A stretch of DNA of 60,339 bases, from assembly GCA_003963305.1 (NCBI GenBank), contig RXJR01000007.1, positions 1-60,339 on the forward strand. Reading direction: 5' to 3'. A program made the translations under genes and the position numbers. The notes under the pieces are model-generated. The model was not told where the DNA came from and ran no database searches. It worked only from the letters and a program-made list of their open reading frames with translations. Shown one piece after another: positions 17,108 to 27,535 of the stretch (position 1 is the stretch's first letter; every line of letters starts with the position of its first letter). This DNA is from Candidatus Melainabacteria bacterium (GTDB lineage: Bacteria; Cyanobacteriota; Vampirovibrionia; Obscuribacterales; Obscuribacteraceae).

Positions 17108-18673
17108 ATGAAACGTTTTAACTCCCTCATGGTAATTGCTACCACTCTGGCAACCAGCACAACGTCCGCCTACTCAACCTTAGCGCAACCGCCGTCTGAC
17201 GACGACAAGGTGCTTCACGTTATCAACCGCCTTACTTTCGGTCCTGCACCGGGCGACTTGCAGCGCGTCAAGACTATGGGCATAAAAGCCTTCATCGATG
17301 AGCAACTCAATCCATCATCCATACCTGAATCACCGGCCGTGCAAGCTGTTGTTGCTAAATCAACCTCTACACAAGAGTCCATTACTGAACTGCTGAAACA
17401 TGTAAGAGACCTTCAGCAACAAAAAAAGGAAAACAAGCAAGCCCAAAGTGAAGCCATTCAAGCTGCAAAAGGTCAGGGTGATGAGGCAGTAGATAAAGCA
17501 GCAGCACAAAAATCGATTAACATGCTCGGCAAATTCTTCAAAAACATGAACGATGAGTTCGTGACAAAACGGCTCACACGCGACGTGGAAAGCCCACGTC
17601 AGCTCGAACAGGTAATGACGGAATTCTGGTTCAACCACTTCAACGTCTGTATCACGAAGGGTCTCGACCATGTTCTGGTTGGTCCGTACGAAGACCAGGC
17701 CATACGCCCTTTTGCGTTGGGCAAATTCAGAGATTTGCTCAGTGCGACATGCCACCACCCGGCCATGCTCTTTTATCTGGATAACTGGCAAAATACAGCA
17801 CCCCAGAGCCCCGGAGCGAGAGGCAAATTCACCGGGCTGAACGAGAATTATGCTCGCGAGTTGATGGAGCTGCACACACTTGGCGTGGATGGCGGATACA
17901 CGCAGAAAGACGTCACCGAATTGGCGCGAGTTTTGACCGGCCTGGGCATGAAAAACATCGCCCAGCAAAGACAAAACGTAGAGCCGGTAGGACCTTACGG
18001 AGCATACTTCGCACCTAATCGACACGACTTCGGCGAAAAGATTGTCCTGGGAAAGAAAATCAGCGGCAAAGGTGAGCAAGAAATCGAAGACGTACTCGAC
18101 ATGCTGGCTACACACCCGTCAACCGCACACCACATCAGCTACCAGTTAGCGCAATATTTTGTAGCTGATGATCCACCGGCCACCCTGGTTAACAAAATGG
18201 CTGCAAAATTCTCGAGCACTGACGGCGATATCAAAGCAGTACTGCGAGAAATGTTCAACAGTAGCGAATTCTGGGATCCCAAATATCAAAACGCCAAGTA
18301 CAAAACACCACTTCGCTATGCCGTCTCAATCGTACGCGCGACCGATGCACACCCGGCTAGATACGATGTGGTGGCGCAATTTATGCGCCTGCAAGGCGAG
18401 CCGCTTTATGGTTGTCTGACGCCGGACGGTTACAAGAACACCAAAGACGCATGGCTCAACCCTGACAGTTTTCTCAACCGACTCAACTTCGCAACCGCAG
18501 TGGCTTCCGGCAATGCACGAGGACTTGTAAATTCTCCGCCCGAGTACAGACAGCTGGGCGCCACCATCAGTGGTAGCAAATTTTCGCCAAAGACCGTTGC
18601 CGTTGTGGCCAAAGCACCAGAGCCGATGAAGTCGGCGATCGTGCTGGGCAGCCCTGAATTCATGCACTACTAG
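17108..18673 (+). CDS. DUF1800 secreted protein
   Basis: A 521-residue protein with an N-terminal signal-like segment (MKRFNSLMVIATTLATSTTSAYS). The family hallmark VLHVINRLTFGPAPGDLQRVKTMG begins at about residue 36, followed by FIDEQLNP; later FWFNHFNV-type sequence (EFWFNHFNVC), NENYARELMELHTLGVDGGYTQKDV and LARVLTGLG are all DUF1800 signatures. A Lys/Gln/Ala-rich helical insertion (about 95-140) is present. DUF1800 and DUF1501 genes are paired in many bacteria, as here with a 12-base gap. The biochemical role is unknown; export of the pair to the cell surface or periplasm is likely. Confidence 0.93.
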   Translation: MKRFNSLMVIATTLATSTTSAYSTLAQPPSDDDKVLHVINRLTFGPAPGDLQRVKTMGIKAFIDEQLNPSSIPESPAVQAVVAKSTSTQESITELLKHVRDLQQQKKENKQAQSEAIQAAKGQGDEAVDKAAAQKSINMLGKFFKNMNDEFVTKRLTRDVESPRQLEQVMTEFWFNHFNVCITKGLDHVLVGPYEDQAIRPFALGKFRDLLSATCHHPAMLFYLDNWQNTAPQSPGARGKFTGLNENYARELMELHTLGVDGGYTQKDVTELARVLTGLGMKNIAQQRQNVEPVGPYGAYFAPNRHDFGEKIVLGKKISGKGEQEIEDVLDMLATHPSTAHHISYQLAQYFVADDPPATLVNKMAAKFSSTDGDIKAVLREMFNSSEFWDPKYQNAKYKTPLRYAVSIVRATDAHPARYDVVAQFMRLQGEPLYGCLTPDGYKNTKDAWLNPDSFLNRLNFATAVASGNARGLVNSPPEYRQLGATISGSKFSPKTVAVVAKAPEPMKSAIVLGSPEFMHY

Positions 18674-18685
18674 GAGTAAGCAACT

Positions 18686-19942
18686 ATGAATCGCAGAGAA
18701 TTTATCAAACTTGCTTCGTTGTCGTCACTGGCACTCTTCGCGCCAGGACTGGCAGGCTGGGCCTTCAGCAACGGCATGGATAAGGCAAACAAAAAACTGA
18801 TTGTCATTCTGTTGCGCGGCGGAGTAGATGGGCTGAACATCGTCGCACCTTACGGAGATTCGCTCTACTACGGTATTCGTCCGCGCATCGCCGTAGCCAA
18901 ACCGGGACAGGAAAATGGATTGATCGATCTGGATGGACACTTCGGTTTGCATCCAGCTCTCGCTCCGCTCATGCCCTACTGGCAGAACAAAACCCTGGCA
19001 TTTGTGCATTCCAGCGGCTCTCCAAACCCATCCAGGTCGCACTTCGATGCCCAGGACAACATGGAAAGTGGTGCGCCAGGGGCCCGATCGGTGAGCACCG
19101 GTTGGCTCAACAGGCTCGTCAGCGAACTACCTGTCAAATCAGGTTCTTCGCTTCATGCCATAAGCATAGGACCGGTGCTGCCGCGCATCATGTCTGGACC
19201 AGCCTCAATCGCCACGATTTCAAAAACGGTTCAGGTAAATAAATCGCTTCTCGACAGACCGGTTGTGGCAAGCGTCTTTGAAGATTTGTACGGACAGCGC
19301 AACGATGATCTCGGCCGAGCGTTCAAAGAAGGTATGGCCGCGCATCAAGAAATCAACGAAAGCTTGAGCAAACCAGATGAGGACGCGATGATGGACCGCG
19401 AGCAAATGCTGGCCAATCGAGGCGCTCCACTACCCGGACAGAATAAAGCTTACGGCAAGCAACTGGCGCAACTATTTCGCAAATCACCATCGATTCAAGT
19501 TGCCTTTCTCGACTTCGGCGGATTCGACACACATGTCAACGAAGGCACCGGTAAAGGTCAACTGGCAAATCACCTGACACCGCTCGGTCAGGGCATCGCC
19601 GACCTGATTCAGGGACTCGGACCGATGTACAAAGACACGACTATTGTCGTCATGTCTGAATTTGGACGCACAGCAAAAGAAAATGGCAATTCGGGTACCG
19701 ATCACGGACACGGCAACGTCATGTGGGTTTTCGGTGGCGAGGTTCCCGGGGGCAACGTCTATGCCAGATGGGCTGGTCTCAACACCGAAGCACTGCATGA
19801 GCAAAGAGATCTGCCAACCAGTACCGACTTCCGCTCTGTTCTTTCGTATCTCTTGAACAACCAAATTGGCGTGTCCAAAACAACACTGGCAAAGGTTTTT
19901 CCAGACTTCCAGGCAAACGGAAATCCCTTCGTTCAAGTCTGA
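18686..19942 (+). CDS. DUF1501 secreted protein, Tat-type signal
   Basis: A 418-residue member of the DUF1501 family, related to the alkaline phosphatase/sulfatase fold. The N-terminus MNRREFIKLASLSSLALFAPG has an RREFIK twin-arginine pattern followed by a hydrophobic stretch, so export by Tat is likely. Family motifs include LIVILLRGGVDGLNIVAPYGD, the FHPALAPL-like GLHPALAPLMPYW, SRSHFDAQDNMESGAPG, VAFLDFGGFDTHVNEG and VVMSEFGRTAKENGNSGTDHGHGNVMW. The last two carry Asp/His/Glu that suit metal binding. It is the second gene of the DUF1800-DUF1501 pair; TAGGAG precedes the ATG. Confidence 0.93.
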   Translation: MNRREFIKLASLSSLALFAPGLAGWAFSNGMDKANKKLIVILLRGGVDGLNIVAPYGDSLYYGIRPRIAVAKPGQENGLIDLDGHFGLHPALAPLMPYWQNKTLAFVHSSGSPNPSRSHFDAQDNMESGAPGARSVSTGWLNRLVSELPVKSGSSLHAISIGPVLPRIMSGPASIATISKTVQVNKSLLDRPVVASVFEDLYGQRNDDLGRAFKEGMAAHQEINESLSKPDEDAMMDREQMLANRGAPLPGQNKAYGKQLAQLFRKSPSIQVAFLDFGGFDTHVNEGTGKGQLANHLTPLGQGIADLIQGLGPMYKDTTIVVMSEFGRTAKENGNSGTDHGHGNVMWVFGGEVPGGNVYARWAGLNTEALHEQRDLPTSTDFRSVLSYLLNNQIGVSKTTLAKVFPDFQANGNPFVQV

Positions 19943-20121
19943 GGACATTTCGGGACGTTGCTCAAGTGCGCGCCGCCGTGCGCAGGCTCGTTGCTCAGGC
20001 TCGTTGCTCGCCTCACCGGCTCGTCATTAGCGCCTTGTACGATACGAAATAGTATAACGGGAAGAAAAATATAGCAGCAGAAAAAATGACAAAAAAGACG
20101 GCCGCAGGAAGAAAGAGGAAA

Positions 20122-20158
20122 CGCAGCCGGGTCTGGAGAAATCCAAAACCCGGCTGCG
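20122..20158 (-). terminator. Terminator hairpin downstream of the M48 protease gene
   Basis: CGCAGCCGGGT pairs with ACCCGGCTGCG (11 bp); read on the minus strand a pyrimidine/T-rich run follows. Just 3' of the gene at 20191-21264. Confidence 0.75.
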
Positions 20159-20190
20159 CACCTTCATTCAAAGCTCGCTATCTTCCCGAA

Positions 20191-21264
20191 TTACCGGCCC
20201 AGCGTGGTCGGACGGGGGCAGGCGCCGCCGTTCATGCGCTCGAGCTGATAGACGCGATCCGGAACGGTCGGATGCGAGAGCATCAGCCACTTCCAGAAAG
20301 CCTGCAGCTTCTGCCAGAGCGTCACCGGCTTGGGATCGGCAGCAACGGCGTCGTAGAGCGGGTCGATCGTCATGATCGGCCGCAGCGCACGCAGCAGTTC
20401 CTTCTCCTGACCCTTCGGCCGGTTCTTCTCGACGTAGGCGACGAGCTTCTCCAGAGCCGTAGCCAGGGCACACGGGTTCTGCGTCATCCAGGCGCCGGTG
20501 GCATCAGCACCTGATTCACGGGAACGAACGACGAACATCTGGATCACCTTCGTCATCTGGCCGGTGAGCCAGAAGACAGCGTACATGATCAGGTTCATCA
20601 GGATGCCCGAGAGCGTGATGAAGAAGCCCTGCGGCTCACCCTTGGCACGCGGCTTGATGCCGAGCACCTTGCGGAACAGTCCGATCGAACCGAGCACAAG
20701 ACGCAGCCCGGAATCGACGATGAGGAAGAAGAGCGACGACATCATGGCCAGCATCGAGTTGATGCCGACGTCGTAGTTGCGAACGTGCCCGAGTTCGTGA
20801 GCGAAAACCGCTTCGATCTCGTCATCGGTCAGACCGATGAGGAAAAGCCCCTTGGTTGCTGCCACCACGGCCTTGCTGTGGATCGGACCAGTAGCGAAGG
20901 CGTTGGGCAGAGGATTGTCCGAGATGTAGACGGGCGGCTCGTGCTTGAGGCCGCTCTTCAGCCAGGTGCGGTGAACGATGTCGATCAGCCGCTTGTGCTC
21001 GGGGTTGGCGGGGTCGGCAGGCACCGACTTGGTCATCATCAACGCCACCTTGGCGCTGAACCACCACATGACCGCAGGCAGGAAGATCCACAGCAGGCCG
21101 AAGCCCAGCTGAAGGTGATACGTGGAGCCGAAGAGCTTGAAAGCACCGAGGATGAGCGCGCCCATGCCAAGGTAACCAACGAGCGTCTTCAGCCAAGTTT
21201 CGATCAGACGCCGGCGAATGGCACCGGGCTTCTGATCATCGAGACTGAGAGGTGTGTGTCTCAT
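20191..21264 (-). CDS. M48-family membrane zinc metalloprotease (HtpX-like)
   Basis: A 357-residue membrane protease. The zinc motif HELGH is at 156-160 (VFAHELGHVRNYD), with downstream ESGADATGAW (Glu zinc ligand region, about 250) and the LSxHP-like LMLSHPTVPDRVYQLERM near the C-terminus. Membrane spans lie at about 28-48 and 52-72, with two more around the 172-192 and 212-235 regions. The segment PNAFATGPIHSKAVVAATKGLF is typical of M48. HtpX-type enzymes degrade damaged membrane proteins. AGGAG precedes the ATG. Codons are almost only C/G-ending. Monogenic, with its own terminator. Confidence 0.93.
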   Translation of the reverse strand: MRHTPLSLDDQKPGAIRRRLIETWLKTLVGYLGMGALILGAFKLFGSTYHLQLGFGLLWIFLPAVMWWFSAKVALMMTKSVPADPANPEHKRLIDIVHRTWLKSGLKHEPPVYISDNPLPNAFATGPIHSKAVVAATKGLFLIGLTDDEIEAVFAHELGHVRNYDVGINSMLAMMSSLFFLIVDSGLRLVLGSIGLFRKVLGIKPRAKGEPQGFFITLSGILMNLIMYAVFWLTGQMTKVIQMFVVRSRESGADATGAWMTQNPCALATALEKLVAYVEKNRPKGQEKELLRALRPIMTIDPLYDAVAADPKPVTLWQKLQAFWKWLMLSHPTVPDRVYQLERMNGGACPRPTTLGR

Positions 21265-21839
21265 AAGAGTTGCTCCTAGAGTGACTCAAATGCTTCGAGT
21301 CGAATTTTTGTATTTGCGGCAGAATCTGACCACGCCACCAAATGCAGTGCACAGCAACACCACGTCTCGCGGCACAAGCCTTGAAGGAGACGAAATCTGG
21401 TTTAATCGCTGAGCCGAAGGTGGAAGAGGTCTTTGATTCCGAAAGAAAAGTTTTTAAATAGCGAGCACTCAGAACCTAGTGCTCTTCAAGGGCTAAAGTC
21501 CATAAATAAATCTTGAAAAGATAAGTATCTTCCTGCCCTCGACTGGTTTTCGGAGCAGAAATAGCCGTTCTCAGCCGGAATCGAAAGACAGTGCCCTAAA
21601 TCCGTACAAATTGACAAGCCTCGCTATCACTTGAGAACGGGATGCCAAGCAGCACTGCGGGCATGAAGTATTTAGCGCAGCTTACTTAGCAGCTGCCGAT
21701 AATTTCCAGGGAAGAGGCTGAAACGAATATATGGCAACCAATTCCAGATTAGAAAGTTGTTGCGAAGACGTGGAAATGCCTCAGAATGGTAGTTGTTACT
21801 GGGTATAAGGCAATAAATTGATATCGTAGGGTAGAAGGT
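21265..21839. other. Intergenic stretch between divergent genes
   Basis: Nearly 600 bases upstream of both the M48 gene (minus) and the large TPR gene (plus). No gene or RNA structure is recognised; promoters of both genes are expected. Confidence 0.5.
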
Positions 21840-24800
21840 ATGTCGGTGGACGACTCCGCGATATCGGGTCAGCAGGAACCAGTACCAGGAGCTGATTCCG
21901 GTATCAACAAGCATAAATTGCCAGATCAAAATGGCAATAATACTGCTGCGGGCGATTTGCAGGCGCCTATAGACCACCCCGAAACAGCCGCCCACAAGAC
22001 CGAAACCGAAGCAGTAGTTCTCACCAGTCCTGCGCAACCAGGCGTAACAGACGCAGAATGGCACAATGCCAGCTTGCCGGTGCCAGCGCCGAAGTCTCAA
22101 GACGAATTGATGGAACACCTCAGCGAAGCTCTAGCCGATATGGCTTCAGATTTCACCGAACTGCCTGCCCTAGAAGTGCCAAAGGATCTGGTCATCAATC
22201 GACCGGGATCAGGGCAGAGCGCCCCAACAACAGCGCAGGCAGCTGCGCCATCGACACCACAGATAGAACCAAATCAGGTGCAGGCGAGTGACTCTGTTCG
22301 CCAAACTCAAACTCCCCCAGCCACATCGTCGCCAGGCAATTCTCCAGCACAGCCGGCTCTTCCCCCTCAGCCAGAGCATCGCGGACCTTCGCAGCAAATC
22401 AGATCTTCGCTACCGCCCGGTTCCCTCTCATCGCAATCAAACCCACAACTGACACTTCCTCAGTCAGCGGGACAAACAGCCCCAGCTGAACAAAATCGCC
22501 AGGACAGCTCGCCATCTCACTGGGGTCCCCCGCCTCAAGTGCAAGCTCAAGTGCAAAACAAGCCAACGTCCGTTCCACAATCTCGCCCTGAGACACCCGC
22601 TTCTTCCTCCGAGTCGACAATTGATACAGGAGACCATCCGACAGTCGATCAACAGCAATCTAGCGCACAACAATTTTTTGTGCTGGAAGGAGTGGCACCA
22701 CCTGCGACACCAGAGCCACGACACGAGCGAAAGATCGAAACACCCGCTCAACAGCAAAGTGAGCAGAGCGAGCAAAGAGATGGGTTACAAATTCGTCGCC
22801 TGATTGCCACCCAACAGGGTATGGCTGCAGCACAGAGACCGGATCAACCAATTCAGCAGGACCAACCCGAGTCGCAGCAGAATCAAATCGATCAGCCGCA
22901 GCAGAATCAAGTCAATCCACCTCAGCAAATGCAAGCCAAACCGGTGGCACCATCTCGACCGTCGCCGAACGACCCGCCGAAGTCAGTAGGCACCACGTCG
23001 CAGAATGCAGTGCAATTGCCTCCAATGTTTGGAGGCAAGTCGAATGCGCCACAGAAAGACACCCAACCTGCAAGCGGTCAAGATCAACAGAGAGCGCATA
23101 CCGACTTACACGCCCTCCCCAAACCACCAGGCAGCAAAACCGGCGAGCCCCGCCCGACAACCGGGCCGGTTCGTATTCCAGCTGAAAGTGAAGCGCCGAA
23201 AAACGGCATCGACCCAGACGGTCCAACCAGGCCTGTTCTGACAGGGCATAATTTCCAACCGCGCCAGGCAGATCCGCGCTCATCAATGTCTGCACTGAAA
23301 GCTATGCCCGCCCCTGTACCCTCGTCGCCAGCACCAGGTCAGCCCGTCTCACCACTAGGCGCTGCACTGGCGTCATCCCTGCCGGCCAGCCCTCCGACCG
23401 GACAACACATGGTACCGGCGGCATTGAGAGAGCCTCCCCACGCACAGGCGACTTCCGACCAGGTCAAGACAGAGACCGTCGCCGCTCCGCAGAGCACGAA
23501 CGCTGAAAGACAGGACCAATCAAAGCAATCCGCTGCACCTCAGAACAGCTCACAATCGGCTCAACCCATGAACCCCCTCGGTCCAGCGGCATCGAGACCA
23601 CTGCCAACATTAGACAACTCCGGCACTGTAAACCAGGGCGGACATCCTTCAAAACAGATTCCCGGTCAATTCCCCGCCTCGACCGGAAACCCTCTCGGTC
23701 CCTCCGGAGCGCCCTTCCCGAGCGTTGCATCCCCACCTGTAAGCGCTTCCGAAAATCCTCTAGGACCGGCGAGCGCACCATTTGCGGTGCCACCATCGGC
23801 GCAAATGCAGCCCGGATTGCCCGCACCCAATGTCGGAGCCAATCCCCTCGGCGCTCCACCAAAGCCACTGTCGGGCACACCTCAGCCCCCCAACGTGAAC
23901 GCCTCTGCAGATGCAATTCAAGGACAGCAATCCAGTTCGAGAATTAAAATCATTGCACCAACTGACAGTGACGACGACCTCGACGCCTACGGAACCACGC
24001 ACTATCAGTCGGCACCACAGGAAAACGTCACTGAACAACTTTATCAAAAGCCATCAGGCATTCAGGCGAATTTTTCTCCAATGCAAGAACTGGCTGGTAC
24101 CAAGCCACCTGTTCAACCCAACCCTCCGCCTCCATCACTGCCTTCTGCCCACAAGTTCACAGACCTCGTACCAGGAGCACCCGGTCATCACGCACCAGGC
24201 TTGCCGAAACCTTCAGGCAAACCTGGATCCAACCAATCACAGTCGGGAACAACGTATCCGACAAGACCGCAAAGTCCGTCACCAGTCAGCGCTGCGCAAA
24301 CGCCGATTCCCGATCAACGTGTAACTAAACCTCAGTCAGCTAATCCACAGCCTGACAAAGAGAGCACCCCACCAAACAGACCCCCGCAGTCTACCGGCGG
24401 CACGCCTGCGGGGGTCAATCCACAGCAACCAGGGTCGCCCCAACAGACTGAATCAGCCAATACATTCCAACCCCAATCAGCCAGCTCCTCCCACCCGACT
24501 CAGGACGGCAATAGCTCCGAACTGCCACCAGCGGCACCAGTAAATTCAAGCCCCGCGCAAGCACCAGCAGCGACACCACCAAATCCCCAACTTTTTCCAG
24601 TCAAACAGAAGAGTCGACCCGCATACAACGATCTCCGGGAAGAAACAGGAATGGTGCTGCCGCACTCAGCTCCTGAACCCGATCCAAACCAACGCCTGAT
24701 GGAAGACTCGGGGAAAGCAGCAATCCCGGGCGTAACCCCGGCATCCAAGCCATTTGAGACGGCACAAGGACGCGAACGAAGAGAGGCTAAAGAGAGAGAG

Positions 24801-26744
24801 GCTGAAGCACGCAATCGCGTTCAACTACCGGCCACCAGAGAAGAACCAGAACAAGAAGCGGAACACGAAGAAGTCGCGGCACAAAAGAACAAGCAGCCGG
24901 ATAGAACCCCACCCGTTCCTAAAGAGCCGCCCAAACCGAGACGACAACAAGATTCCGGACGATCAGAACGATTCGCCAATCTCCTTCATGACGCACCGAA
25001 CAACCAGGCGAGCAGCCCAGCCGGCGGAAAGCGATTGAGAGCAAGCCAACGTGGCGGCGCCTTCTCAGACATAGCAGATCTGATCAAAAACCGCGGACGA
25101 GTGGCCATTCTTGCACTACTGGCGGTACCACTTGTGCTTTCCGTTTCGGCAGTGATTTTTATTACAGGCAAGTCGCTGATCAAAGTATCGATGAGTCCTT
25201 CGCAACGCGCCGGTGAAGAAGCTTTCAACGAAGGCAATTATGATCGCGCCGTCAACTACTTCAATGAAGCCATCAAAGCCGACGACAAAAGAGCAGACCT
25301 CTATCACGATCGAGCCAGAGCCAATCTGCATCTTCAGAAATATGCCGCAGCTGTAGCAGACTATACATCGGCTTTGAATCTAGACAAAAATTTCGCCAGC
25401 GCCCGGCTCGACCGCGCCGCTGCCTATTACTATCTAGGCGACTACTCAAAAGCCATAGCCGACTACGATGAACTGATCAAGGCAGATGCCAACAATGTAG
25501 ACGCCTACTTCGGCCGCGGCCTGAGCTACTCGAAACTAAAAGACTACACACCGGCGCTTGCAGATCTGAACAAAGTCATTGAGCTCAACCCCCACCATAC
25601 AGGCGCCTTCGAAGATATCGCCAACGCGTATCTGGCTCAAGGAAAACTCAGTGAAGCCATCGACGCCTACAGTCAATCCCTCAAAAACAATCCTCGCGAC
25701 GCCAATGCCTTCTACATGCGGGCTAACAGCTATAAGCGACTGGGCAAAACGAATGAAGCGCTCAACGACTTTACGTCAGCCATCGGCATCGCCCCCGGAC
25801 GTTACGAATTCTATAACGACCGCGGCTACGCCCTCTATGAAAGCGGCAAATACAAAGATGCAATCGCCGATCTGGCCCAAGCACTAAAACTGAATCCCAC
25901 CTATGAAATCGCTAAGCACAACTTGCATGCCGCCTGCAGCAAGTTAATAGCCTCGATCGGCAACAGCGCAAAATCGCCAGAGCAACTAGGTGACCTGGCT
26001 TTTGCCTACTACCACGACGATAAATTTGGCGAAGCAATGGCAGCCGCCAATAAAGCACTACTTCTCAATGCTCAGTTTCGACCAGCTCTAAACATCAGAG
26101 CAGCAATCGAACTGAAAGACAGACGATTCGACTACGCCTTAACTGATGCCGACAATGCGCTAAAAGTGAAAACCGACGATAAAGACGCCATGTTGACGAG
26201 AGCCCGAGCCTACTTAAACCTCGGTCGTTATGACAAAGCTATCAAAGACTATGACAGCTGCGTCTCAGAAAACGACAACACGAGCCTCTTTGCATTGAGA
26301 GAAAGAGCACTGGCACACTTATTAGCCAACGAAGGTGCACTGGCCAGTAAGGACGCCCAACAATTTCTCGAATTGAACGGCTGGAACAACTCAATGTCAG
26401 GTCCAACCGTACTGCTGTGGTGGCTGGCGAAACGACAGCTGCAAGATTTAGACGGAGCGAACGCTGCTTTGAGTCAGGGCGAGACCCGCCTCAAGGCAAC
26501 ACAATGGCCTTACGGGGTCTTGAAATTCTTGAAACGCGAAATGACACTTACTGAACTGAACAATATGGCACGCAACGAGCGAGAACACACAGATGTTCGA
26601 ACCTGGCTGGGATTCGACCACTTGCTGGGCGGACTGAGAGACGAAGCCCGCACAGATTTCGAATGGGTAAAGAAGAACGGCTTCAGAGGCAACGACGATT
26701 ACTTGCTCGCAGTCGAGCAATTGAAGGACGAAGCGAGAAACTAA
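21840..26744 (+). CDS. Giant protein: disordered Pro/Gln region, membrane span, TPR array
   Basis: A 1634-residue protein in three parts. Residues 1 to about 1080 are low complexity, rich in Pro, Gln, Ser and Ala, with no signal peptide. They include four copies of an N-P-L-G motif at about 577, 617, 637 and 666 (NPLGPAASRPL, NPLGPSGAPF, NPLGPASAPF, NPLGAPPKPL). A single membrane span follows at about 1087-1110 (VAILALLAVPLVLSVSAVIFI). From about 1120 to the end come around ten TPRs (for example GEEAFNEGNYDRAVNYFNEA, ALNLDKNFASARLDRAAAYY), which bind partner proteins. Likely a scaffold with one half on each side of the inner membrane; orientation is not certain. AGGG lies eight bases before the ATG. 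No neighbour shares its direction within an operon. Confidence 0.92.
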   Translation: MSVDDSAISGQQEPVPGADSGINKHKLPDQNGNNTAAGDLQAPIDHPETAAHKTETEAVVLTSPAQPGVTDAEWHNASLPVPAPKSQDELMEHLSEALADMASDFTELPALEVPKDLVINRPGSGQSAPTTAQAAAPSTPQIEPNQVQASDSVRQTQTPPATSSPGNSPAQPALPPQPEHRGPSQQIRSSLPPGSLSSQSNPQLTLPQSAGQTAPAEQNRQDSSPSHWGPPPQVQAQVQNKPTSVPQSRPETPASSSESTIDTGDHPTVDQQQSSAQQFFVLEGVAPPATPEPRHERKIETPAQQQSEQSEQRDGLQIRRLIATQQGMAAAQRPDQPIQQDQPESQQNQIDQPQQNQVNPPQQMQAKPVAPSRPSPNDPPKSVGTTSQNAVQLPPMFGGKSNAPQKDTQPASGQDQQRAHTDLHALPKPPGSKTGEPRPTTGPVRIPAESEAPKNGIDPDGPTRPVLTGHNFQPRQADPRSSMSALKAMPAPVPSSPAPGQPVSPLGAALASSLPASPPTGQHMVPAALREPPHAQATSDQVKTETVAAPQSTNAERQDQSKQSAAPQNSSQSAQPMNPLGPAASRPLPTLDNSGTVNQGGHPSKQIPGQFPASTGNPLGPSGAPFPSVASPPVSASENPLGPASAPFAVPPSAQMQPGLPAPNVGANPLGAPPKPLSGTPQPPNVNASADAIQGQQSSSRIKIIAPTDSDDDLDAYGTTHYQSAPQENVTEQLYQKPSGIQANFSPMQELAGTKPPVQPNPPPPSLPSAHKFTDLVPGAPGHHAPGLPKPSGKPGSNQSQSGTTYPTRPQSPSPVSAAQTPIPDQRVTKPQSANPQPDKESTPPNRPPQSTGGTPAGVNPQQPGSPQQTESANTFQPQSASSSHPTQDGNSSELPPAAPVNSSPAQAPAATPPNPQLFPVKQKSRPAYNDLREETGMVLPHSAPEPDPNQRLMEDSGKAAIPGVTPASKPFETAQGRERREAKEREAEARNRVQLPATREEPEQEAEHEEVAAQKNKQPDRTPPVPKEPPKPRRQQDSGRSERFANLLHDAPNNQASSPAGGKRLRASQRGGAFSDIADLIKNRGRVAILALLAVPLVLSVSAVIFITGKSLIKVSMSPSQRAGEEAFNEGNYDRAVNYFNEAIKADDKRADLYHDRARANLHLQKYAAAVADYTSALNLDKNFASARLDRAAAYYYLGDYSKAIADYDELIKADANNVDAYFGRGLSYSKLKDYTPALADLNKVIELNPHHTGAFEDIANAYLAQGKLSEAIDAYSQSLKNNPRDANAFYMRANSYKRLGKTNEALNDFTSAIGIAPGRYEFYNDRGYALYESGKYKDAIADLAQALKLNPTYEIAKHNLHAACSKLIASIGNSAKSPEQLGDLAFAYYHDDKFGEAMAAANKALLLNAQFRPALNIRAAIELKDRRFDYALTDADNALKVKTDDKDAMLTRARAYLNLGRYDKAIKDYDSCVSENDNTSLFALRERALAHLLANEGALASKDAQQFLELNGWNNSMSGPTVLLWWLAKRQLQDLDGANAALSQGETRLKATQWPYGVLKFLKREMTLTELNNMARNEREHTDVRTWLGFDHLLGGLRDEARTDFEWVKKNGFRGNDDYLLAVEQLKDEARN

Positions 26745-26787
26745 CTAGCCCCGGCAGTCGAAACTGTCGACTACCCTTGCAGCAATG

Positions 26788-27105
26788 CTATTCTGCCGAC
26801 TTTCCAGTATCGCCAGCAACAGCTTCTTGTTTGGGACGTCCGGCATGCCTGGCAAACTCAGCAGCTGATTTAGCTTTGCGCTCGCTGCGCTTCTGCTGGT
26901 CGTTAAATTTAGCAGAAACCAGAATACGCTCACCTTTCATGCAAATGAACTGAGCTTTGACTACCTCTCCGAGCCGACAAGTAACACTGGTTGGAAGAAA
27001 GCCGACCCGATCGTCACCAGATACAGTGACTGTGTAGCCGCCTGGCTCTTCTCCGTCAATAGTGCAACTCAAATACTCACCAGCTCGATAATCTTGATTA
27101 GCCAT
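26788..27105 (-). CDS. Small S1-like beta-barrel protein
   Basis: A 105-residue protein. Residues 5-70 fit an S1/OB-type barrel: GEYLSCTIDGEEPGGYTVTV, then RVGFLPTSV (compare the V-x-G-F-L/I-P-S element of S1 domains), LGEVVKAQFICMKGERILVSAKF. The C-terminal 35 residues are basic and helical (QQKRSERKAKSAAEFARHAG), suitable for nucleic acid binding. RNA binding is therefore plausible but inferred. It converges with the giant TPR gene, 43 bases apart. No clear ribosome site was picked out. Confidence 0.75.
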   Translation of the reverse strand: MANQDYRAGEYLSCTIDGEEPGGYTVTVSGDDRVGFLPTSVTCRLGEVVKAQFICMKGERILVSAKFNDQQKRSERKAKSAAEFARHAGRPKQEAVAGDTGKSAE

Positions 27106-27535
27106 ATGTCGCTCTTTTCCCTGTCGTTAAATACAACCTTGCGGTCCCCACATATATCCATTATGCCCCTCGGCTTGTCGATGAGAAACCAGAGATATGT
27201 TGATCTGCCAGGAACACCGATTACACCAAAGGTGCGTCCTCATAGCTTTACAGCAATCTCTTTACTGGCACCCGAATTAGGAGCTTTAATCAGCCAGACG
27301 ACCAGAGAAACAAATGTTGCGAATGTAAAGCAACCAAATTCGGGAGCAAACTGACAAGCGGCATTTAATCGACAGTGACAGTGCTCTCGCTGCGACCCAC
27401 CCTCTCCCTCCGGATGCATTCAATTTGCACCTCATAGAGGAAGCCGAGCAATTTATGAAAAGGGGCAAGAACTTGCGGACGTTTTTCAGACAGACTCTTT
27501 AAAAGACAAAAGAATCTTCGCACTTATATCGATCT
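27106..27535. other. Intergenic stretch without a supported gene
   Basis: A plus-strand ORF of 86 codons (27094-27354) overlaps the start of the S1-like gene and shows no motif. Nothing else is visible. Confidence 0.45.
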
